The translations under genes and the position numbers were made by a program. Shown here in pieces: positions 58,550-64,000 of a stretch of DNA of 64,000 nucleotides; positions within the stretch are counted from its first letter, which is position 1; each line of letters opens with the position of its first letter. The DNA comes from Endomychus coccineus (lineage: Eukaryota > Arthropoda > Insecta > Coleoptera > Endomychidae): assembly GCA_958510875.1 (NCBI GenBank), contig OY294068.1, positions 79,107,978 to 79,171,977 of the forward strand, written 5' to 3'. The notes under the pieces were generated by a model, which was not told where the DNA came from, did not search any database, and was given only the letters and a program-made list of their open reading frames with translations.

Positions 58550-58817
58550 TTAATGTTAAATTCATGTAAATACTGATGCTACATAAGTTTTTGAAGACCG
58601 TTTCCAGCATTCCATTCTACATTCTACACATATTCAACAAACTAACCTGTGATAATATTACCGCTTAGAATACCGTTTGAGTGACAACGTTATCGCAGGC
58701 TAGTTTGTTAAATTTATGTGAACACTGATGCTGCATAAGTTTTAGAATACCGTTACCAGCAACTTTCCCGTGTTCCAAGCGGTAATATTATCATAGGTTA
58801 GTTTGTAAAATATGTGT
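58550..58817. repeat. MITE-like hairpin repeats left of the LINE
   Basis: The sequence family around AGTTTGTTAAATTCATGTAA, ACTGATGCTACATAAGTTTT and GCGGTAATATTATC occurs here in more than one copy and again inverted at 62870-63075, close to the LINE's 5' side. Confidence 0.7.
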
Positions 58818-59103
58818 ATTTATTTATATATTTATTTATTTATTTTTATCGATACATCTACAGGATAAATCCCAAATGATACATGAGTAATAATTAACAA
58901 GAAAAAAAAAAGAAGTAATAATAGAAACAGTGAACAATGTTCGAGAAGCTATAAAACTAAAAGAATATAAGGTGAACTGTATTAAAGACACAAAATAGTG
59001 TCTAATTAAAAATAACTGTTCTTAGAGAAAATAGAAGAGATAATATAAAAAACATTTATGTAAAAAAAAAAACAAAAAGAAGAAAAACAAAAAGAGACCA
59101 GAG

Positions 59104-59562
59104 TTACTTCAGTATAGATGACAGATGAGCAAAAGGAATATTAAATATGTCAAAATTAGTTTCATTAATTATTCTGGAGATTTCATTCATAGGCGTATGA
59201 CGACCGTATTCGGTGCGATGAGATGTAATCTGGAGAATGTCCTGGTTTCGTGTGGCATAAACTGGCACTCGTAAATTAAAGAGACTTAAGAGTTCTGGGC
59301 AGTTTATTAAGCCATTGAATACCTTATAAGCGAATTTTATTTGATAATTCTGCCTACGATTTTTTAGAGATTTCAGACCTACAATATCGAGTCGTTGATT
59401 ATATTCAAACTCTCTTTTATTTATATTAATCTTAAATAGAATGTAGTTTAGCATTTTTCTTTGAACTCTTTCAAGACGGTCTACATAAATATTAAAAAAC
59501 GGATTCCAAATTATGCACCCATATTCGAGAACAGATCTAACTAGAGAATTAAAAAGAAACAA
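59104..59562 (-). pseudogene. LINE ORF2 C-terminal domain
   Basis: SLVRSVLEYGCIIWNPFFNI then VDRLERVQRKMLNYILFK and RRQNYQIKFAYKVFNGLI are the post-RT block LEYxxxIWxPxxxxxxxxLExVQ(R/K) of CR1/Jockey-group LINEs. Open to a stop at 59104. There is no RNase H domain. A frame break at 59563-59617 separates it from the RT. Confidence 0.85.
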
Positions 59563-59617
59563 TATACTATTTATATTTGTAAAGTCACGAGTCTGTCGTT
59601 TTATGAACCCGCAAAGT

Positions 59618-60295
59618 CTAAAAGCCCTTTTTCAGAATTTGTTCTATATGAAGATGGAATCTCAGGCTCTTGTCAAAAATAACGCCTAAATCTTTAATGA
59701 GTTCTACTCGCTCCAGAATTGTATTATTTAAAATATAGTTATATTCAATGTTTGCGGTTTTCCTAGAGAACGTGATGAATTTACAGTATTTTAAGATAAG
59801 AACTAAGTCATTGATAAACAATGAGAAAAGAACTGGAGCTAGATGAATACCCTGTGGGACTCCTGATGTCACTGCTATATTGCGTAATGTATAATTGTTG
59901 ATTTTAACGATTTCTGTTCTTCCACAAAGATATGATTCAAGCCAACAGAGCAGATTTCCTGAAATCCCAAATGATATCAATTTCTTTAACAGTATTTTTT
60001 GATCAACACGGTCGAATGCTTTACGAAAATCGGTATGAATTGAATCCACTTGATACCCATTTTCAATACAATCAGTTATATAATTTTGATATAAGAATAG
60101 ATTTGTTTCGGTTGAGCGACCTGAGAAGAAGCCATGCTGTTCATTATTTATTTCGTTTTTGAATGTATTGAAAATAATATCGGTTATGATAGATTCCAGG
60201 ACTTCACTAATGTCAGATAATATAGATATAGGACGATAATTTGTTACTTCCGACTTGCTTTCGGATTTATGTAAATGATGAATGCTATTTTCCAC
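59618..60295 (-). pseudogene. LINE reverse transcriptase, catalytic box deleted
   Basis: VTNYRPISILSDISEVLESI, INNEQHGFFSGRSTETNLFL, SIHTDFRKAFDRVDQKILLK (first Asp) and AVTSGVPQGIHLAPVLFSLF are RT motifs 2 to 5. After FINDLVLILKYC the frame passes directly to KFITFSRKT, the block that normally lies 45-55 residues further on. The (F/Y)ADD box and its surroundings are therefore missing while the frame is kept. ELIKDLGVIFDKSLRFHLHI is the usual next block. GIHLAP in place of GSxLGP is another change. Confidence 0.88.
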
Positions 60296-60606
60296 CGATC
60301 ATGGCACTGACCTGTGTTAAGAGAGATGTTAAATAGAGTGGATAAGGGCCAAGCCAAAGATGGACTGCACATTTTTGAGAAGAAAGCCGGAATATTGTCA
60401 GGACCCGAATTAAAGCGTGTTTTTAGATTAATTAGTTTCTTGAATACCAAGTCAGCATTAATATCTATACCCTGAAGATTGACTGTGTTTACAAATGTTG
60501 TACTTTGAGGAAATTCAGTTGTCTTAGATTCATCATATGTTGAGTATACTGAACCAAAAAAATCAGCAAACATGTTGCACATAATTTGAGTGTTAGAAGA
60601 TGACAA
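60244..60606 (-). pseudogene. LINE RT fingers region
   Basis: Reads TRFNSGPDNIPAFFSKMCSP (xGPDxIP block) and WPLSTLFNISLNTGQCHDRW then KIAFIIYI, where a one-base shift near 60275 leads into the following RT frame. Between 60837 and 60606 a further frame carries the EN-RT linker (WISKATKTLIKQKNKAYQKF). Confidence 0.82.
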
Positions 60607-60836
60607 GCCATTGTAATTAACGCAATTTGGTAAGCCACTGTCTTTCCGTTTCGAATTAACGTAATTCCAAAAAGGTTTTATATCTGAAGTTAAATTGTTT
60701 TGCGTAAACTCGATAAAGCTCTTATAATCACTTTCAATGTTAAATTTGGAGGAACGTCTCAGAGCCTTATATTCAACTAAATAATTATTATTATTTGATT
60801 TAATGAACTTTTGATAGGCTTTATTTTTCTGTTTAA

Positions 60837-61800
60837 TTAAAGTTTTGGTTGCTTTGGAAATCCACGTGGGATAAGTATTTTAACATAATATTTTGGGACA
60901 AACCTTGTAATTGCCGATTGTATAGCATTATTTAGGTTAAAAAGAGAAAAATTAATATCATTTGCATTAAATGCCCAGTTCAATGATGCAAGGTAATCAT
61001 TAATTAGATCATACGGAGCTTTCTTAAAATTCAATTTCCAGATGCCATCTGAACAGAGCAGAACATAAGTAGAAACTAAAGGAGGTTTAATCATTAGGGG
61101 AGGTTGGTGCATGTCAATGTCAACTATACTATAGGGACTCCGCTCAACTGTTATATTTCTAATATTAGAAAGAACTAAATCGAATATTACATTATTTTGA
61201 TTACTAACATAATTATGTTGACACAAATTAAGGAAATTTAAGTTGTCGTAAATAGCGGATTCTTCATTGGATTTTGTAGAAACAACACTCAAAACATTAT
61301 TCTCATCAAGATGCCAGGTTATTCCTGGTAGATTGTAGTCCCCCACGAAATACACTGACGAGTTAGGATATTTATCAATGATGTATTCTAAAGATGATGT
61401 GTGCCGGAGATAAGTGTCAATTGGTGAAGACGGAGGGATGTATACGCCACCGAAAATATATTGATTAGAGCCGTGAGTTATAGATACAAATATTTCTTCG
61501 CAGGAGCTTGTTGGTACTTTAAGCACTTCTGATATTAGAGATGACCGCACTGCAATCAAAACACCACCCAAAAATAATTTATCACTTGTGCTTGAGTTTC
61601 TATCGCATCGATATGGGACATAATTTGAATTAAATAATTCGTTGCTGTTGATACTATCACATAATCCTGTTTCCGTTAATATTAGAACATCGAAATCAAG
61701 CGTTATTGTTTCTTGAAAAAAGTTTATAGTTTTCGTTCGTAATCTGCGAACATTTTGATAAAATATGTTTAGGTAGTTTGAGTTTTTTTGCGTTGAATTA
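60837..61800 (-). pseudogene. LINE ORF2 endonuclease (EEP)
   Basis: From about 61800 the frame reads NYLNIFYQNVRRLRTKT (catalytic Asn), DVLILTETGLCDSIN (Glu block), GGVLIAVRSSL, VYFVGDYNLPGITWH (GDxN), FDLVLSNIRN and IVDIDMHQPPL, where the usual SDH block is altered to IDMHQP. All but that last block are conserved. A frameshift near 60885 ends the frame shortly afterwards. The first in-frame ATG is uncertain; ORF2 follows the ORF1 stop (61802) almost directly. Confidence 0.87.
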
Positions 61801-61801
61801 T

Positions 61802-62026
61802 TCAGTTTTTTGGTTTAGTGACAATTTTTGGAATGCCGTTAATATATTTAATAGTTTCATTAGTATCACCATTTTCAATCATGAGACGTAATTCTGACTG
61901 ATTTTTTTTTAGATGATCCTGCTGCATTGGTGTTTGATCCGTGTAAATTTTTATGTTGGAATTCAATTTCTTTTCATTCTTGACAATACATAAGACGTCA
62001 TTGTAATTATTTAGCGTAACTTTCAA
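61802..62026 (-). pseudogene. LINE ORF1, C-terminal part
   Basis: KVTLNNYNDVLCIVKNEKKL then NIKIYTDQTPMQQDHLKKN and IKYINGIPKIVTK are the ORF1 C-terminal nucleic-acid-binding segment seen in PHD-carrying CR1/Jockey-type ORF1 proteins. It ends at TGA 61802-61804. Coiled-coil remnants lie between here and the PHD finger in shifting frames (INQLHEVIRDIIREENTELT). Confidence 0.7.
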
Positions 62027-62583
62027 TGGCCTATTTTTATTTACAACGAATTTTCCTAGACGGAAAAAGTGGATATTATCTAAATTAAATCATCGATCGA
62101 TTTGAGAATATTTTTGATAGCTAATTCATCATCACTTTGTCTTTGTTCCCTATTAGTTGCCATAGGTTCAAGCACATTGAACATAATAATATTTTTTTCT
62201 CGCCTATGACGTTCTTGAAGTTCAGCGATAACTGAATTCGGATTGTTTTCATAGTTATTTGATTAAGTATGCATTTGATCCACCTCATTGCGGAGAGTTT
62301 TATAGTCTTCTTTTAACGACTGCAGTTCTTTAGTTAGGGCTGTTTGATTACTGGTAACAGTATATAATGTCTGTTTAAGAATATCCGTTTAAGATTATCC
62401 ATACGCAGACTGTACGATTCAATGGATTTTTGGAAGTTACTAATGACATTTGTTAATTCTGTATTCTCTTCGCGAATTATATCTCTGATTACCTCATGCA
62501 ACTGGTTTATTGTTGCGGGGGTCAGTAATGTTTCTTGTTTATCATGATAGTTTTTCTAAACAGGTGATGGAAGATTAGTAGAA

Positions 62584-62763
62584 TCAGTTTTTTGTTCTAC
62601 ACATAACACAACTCCAAGAGTTCTTCATATCGACTGTATTTTTTCGCCATGAGCCTTCCCGTACACCAGCACATAAATAGTGTAATTCATTCTTACAACC
62701 ATTACACTTGATAAAATCTTGATCGGCAGGAAGATTTTCTTTACACTTCACACACGTATTCAT
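62584..62763 (-). pseudogene. LINE ORF1 PHD-type zinc finger
   Basis: Starts at ATG 62763. CVKCKENLPADQDFIKCNGC then ELHYLCAGV and SWSCVMC give C-x2-C-x12-C-x2-C-x4-H-x4-C...C-x2-C, a complete PHD finger. The frame closes at 62584 with TGA just after the finger; the coiled coil continues in other frames, so the ORF1 is broken here. Confidence 0.82.
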
Positions 62764-62869
62764 TTTAACAAATTAATTATTTATTATTAGGTAAAATACT
62801 TTGACTTTAACTAGCTTTTACTACAGCGCTACAAAATACCATGTTATCTCTTCTTCAATATGGATATAT

Positions 62870-63075
62870 TATGTAGAATGTAGAATGGGAAATTTGCTGG
62901 TAACGGTCTTCTAAAACTTATGTAGCATTAGTATTTACATAAGTTTAACAAACTAACTTGCGATAACGTTGCCGCTTGAAACAGCGACAATTTAGTCGTA
63001 AATGTCGTTTCCAGGCGGCAACGTTATCGCAGGTTAGTTTGTTAAATTCATGTAAATACTGATGCTACAGTCTCG
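62870..63075. repeat. MITE-like inverted repeats right of the LINE
   Basis: Contains a perfect-looking hairpin around TTAGTCGTAAATGTCG with arms GATAACGTTGCCGC / GCGGCAACGTTATC. It is the inverted counterpart of 58550-58817. Confidence 0.75.
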
Positions 63076-63130
63076 GCAACGTCGATGGAGCGGAGTGAAC
63101 GGGGGGTTAGTTAGGATCTTGTGGCATATT

Positions 63131-63262
63131 GCAGTACACTAAAGTATCGCTGTCTTTCTCGCATCTCTCATTGGCTACTACATTCGTGCTCATATCTGCG
63201 CAGAAACCGTGCGACACAGAGAATGAGAGGTCCGAGAAGGACAGCGATACCCAGTGTACGCG
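63131..63262. repeat. Hairpin repeat, ~40 bp arms
   Basis: GTACACT..AGTATCGCTGTC and its inverse GACAGCGATACCCAGTGTAC frame about 85 bp; arms continue through TTCTCG and CTCTCATT. Probably a small MITE. Confidence 0.75.
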
Positions 63263-63272
63263 CTATACGTTA

Positions 63273-64000
63273 GGGATGGGCGATACTACTGAAATTATCG
63301 ATACTGAATATCGATACGTATTGTTGAAAAAATATAGATTCGAAAAAATATTGATAAAAAAGTATCGATATTTGCGATATCGATATTATATTTATACAAA
63401 GTAACGTTTAAATACAAAAGTTAAATAATTTATTCAAACTTACACAAATAATAATACATATCAACAATAAAAAATCTTAAACAAAAACAAAAATAAAGCC
63501 TAAATAAATATCAAATAAACAAATACATTATTAAGTCAAGTTAATTTTAAAAAATATAAATATTAAATAACAAGAACTAAACACACACAATCACATAGAT
63601 CCAGTGAATTTAGAAAAATGAGCTTTGATAAACGTTTTCCGGTTAATCGGTTTCGATTTTGCGTTATTATATTTCCCGCTTTCGAAAAAAGTCTTTCTGA
63701 TGGGACAGAAGTCCCAATAATAGACAAATATTTATTAGCCACATTTTTTAGCCTCAGGCTGGTTCCACCCCCCATTCCAATATTCTAATGGATCGGAACT
63801 TAATGAAATTGGAGGTTGATTCAAATATGTTTTAATGTCAATATGCAAATTACCACTAGAAGTACTGGCATCCATAAAGTTTTTTACTGACTGTTTAGCC
63901 AGTTCTTCATGAAACTTCCATAAAGAAGTTGAAGACCCTTCGGAAGGACTAAGTGACTCAGAGTTTACATAATCTATTTCTGCTACTTGTTCTTGGATGA
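63273..64000 (-). mobile_element. hAT transposon end, continuing beyond the window
   Basis: The 3' end starts TAGGGATGGGCGATAC, a terminus commonly seen in hAT elements, followed by nested TATCGATA palindromes. The transposase C-terminus runs on the minus strand from 64000. Confidence 0.8.
63563..64000 (-). pseudogene. hAT transposase, C-terminal dimerisation region
   Basis: From the window edge one frame reads STSLWKFHEELAKQSVKNFM, then YLNQPPISLSSDPLEYWNGG. At a G run near 63775 the frame shifts and continues NVANKYLSIIGTSVPSERLF then SKAGNIITQNRNRLTGKRLS, the HATC domain (PLxYWK...A-KYLxIxATSVPSERxFSxAG). The catalytic core lies outside the window. The single shift in a homopolymer may be recent. 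Confidence 0.88.

Larger units (their letters stand above)
58818..62800 (-). mobile_element. CR1/Jockey-type LINE with PHD-finger ORF1
   Basis: Minus-strand order is PHD finger (62763-62584), coiled coil, ORF1 C-terminus (62026-61802), endonuclease (about 61800-60837), reverse transcriptase (60606-59618) and C-terminal domain (59562-59104). The 3' end at about 58818 is an (AAATA/AAATAAAT)n-type tail, common in CR1/Jockey-group LINEs. The body is almost full length, with about five frame breaks and a deletion in the RT. Confidence 0.9.

Overview
This is 64 kb of AT-rich, intron-bearing eukaryotic DNA, almost certainly from an insect or other arthropod. The evidence is the mixture of P, pogo/Tigger, PIF/Harbinger, MULE and hAT DNA transposons, BEL/Pao and Ty3/Gypsy LTR elements, Penelope-like and EEP-endonuclease LINE retroelements, plus a protein family (GCDTTS motif) that I know from arthropod genomes. 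I recognise no intact host gene. Nearly every coding stretch is a transposon gene broken by frameshifts, stops or deletions, so this is a heterochromatin-like or intergenic repeat block.

Layout. 1-2.8 kb: LINE in minus orientation, cut by the window edge. 3.2-7.8 kb: decayed P element, interrupted by a complete 2.5 kb pogo/Tigger-type element (4315-6843) inserted at a TA. 9.3-10.7 kb: 3' end of a BEL/Pao element. 10.7-18.5 kb: array of a non-coding ~2.1 kb repeat, one unit carrying a THAP-domain fragment. 18.9-19.5 kb: GC-rich island with splice-like signals, the only host-gene candidate. 20.4-24.9 kb: Ty3/Gypsy element with very short LTRs. 25.0-27.1 kb: PIF/Harbinger remnant with nuclease and Myb-like genes facing each other.

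30.1-42.6 kb: an LTR pair with PBS, polypurine tract and a 4 bp target duplication (CTCC) encloses 11 kb that carries no recognisable gag-pol. It holds a Penelope-like element (RT plus GIY-YIG) whose inverted ends both carry hammerhead-ribozyme-like sequences, a LINE tail, and a palindromic array of four tRNA-bearing ~466 bp monomers bounded by long (TA)n tracts. The 5' LTR itself contains a 575 bp Harbinger-type MITE with TTA duplication; the 3' LTR keeps the empty site.

42.8-50 kb: tandem repeats, a Ty3/Gypsy RT fragment, a decayed zinc-finger protein, and an LTR-like leader. 50.2-54.6 kb: two related MULEs, the second complete (51482-54622) with ~150 bp inverted ends and a 9 bp duplication TTACCGGAG. 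55-58 kb: relic of the GCDTTS family. 58.5-63.1 kb: CR1/Jockey-type LINE with a PHD-finger ORF1 and a reverse transcriptase lacking its catalytic box, flanked by inverted MITE-like repeats. 63.27 kb to the end: hAT element running out of the window.

The most unusual structures are the alternating-orientation tRNA-bearing array (39.7-41.95 kb) and the ribozyme-like ends of the Penelope-like element. All calls rest on reading the sequence; no database search was run.
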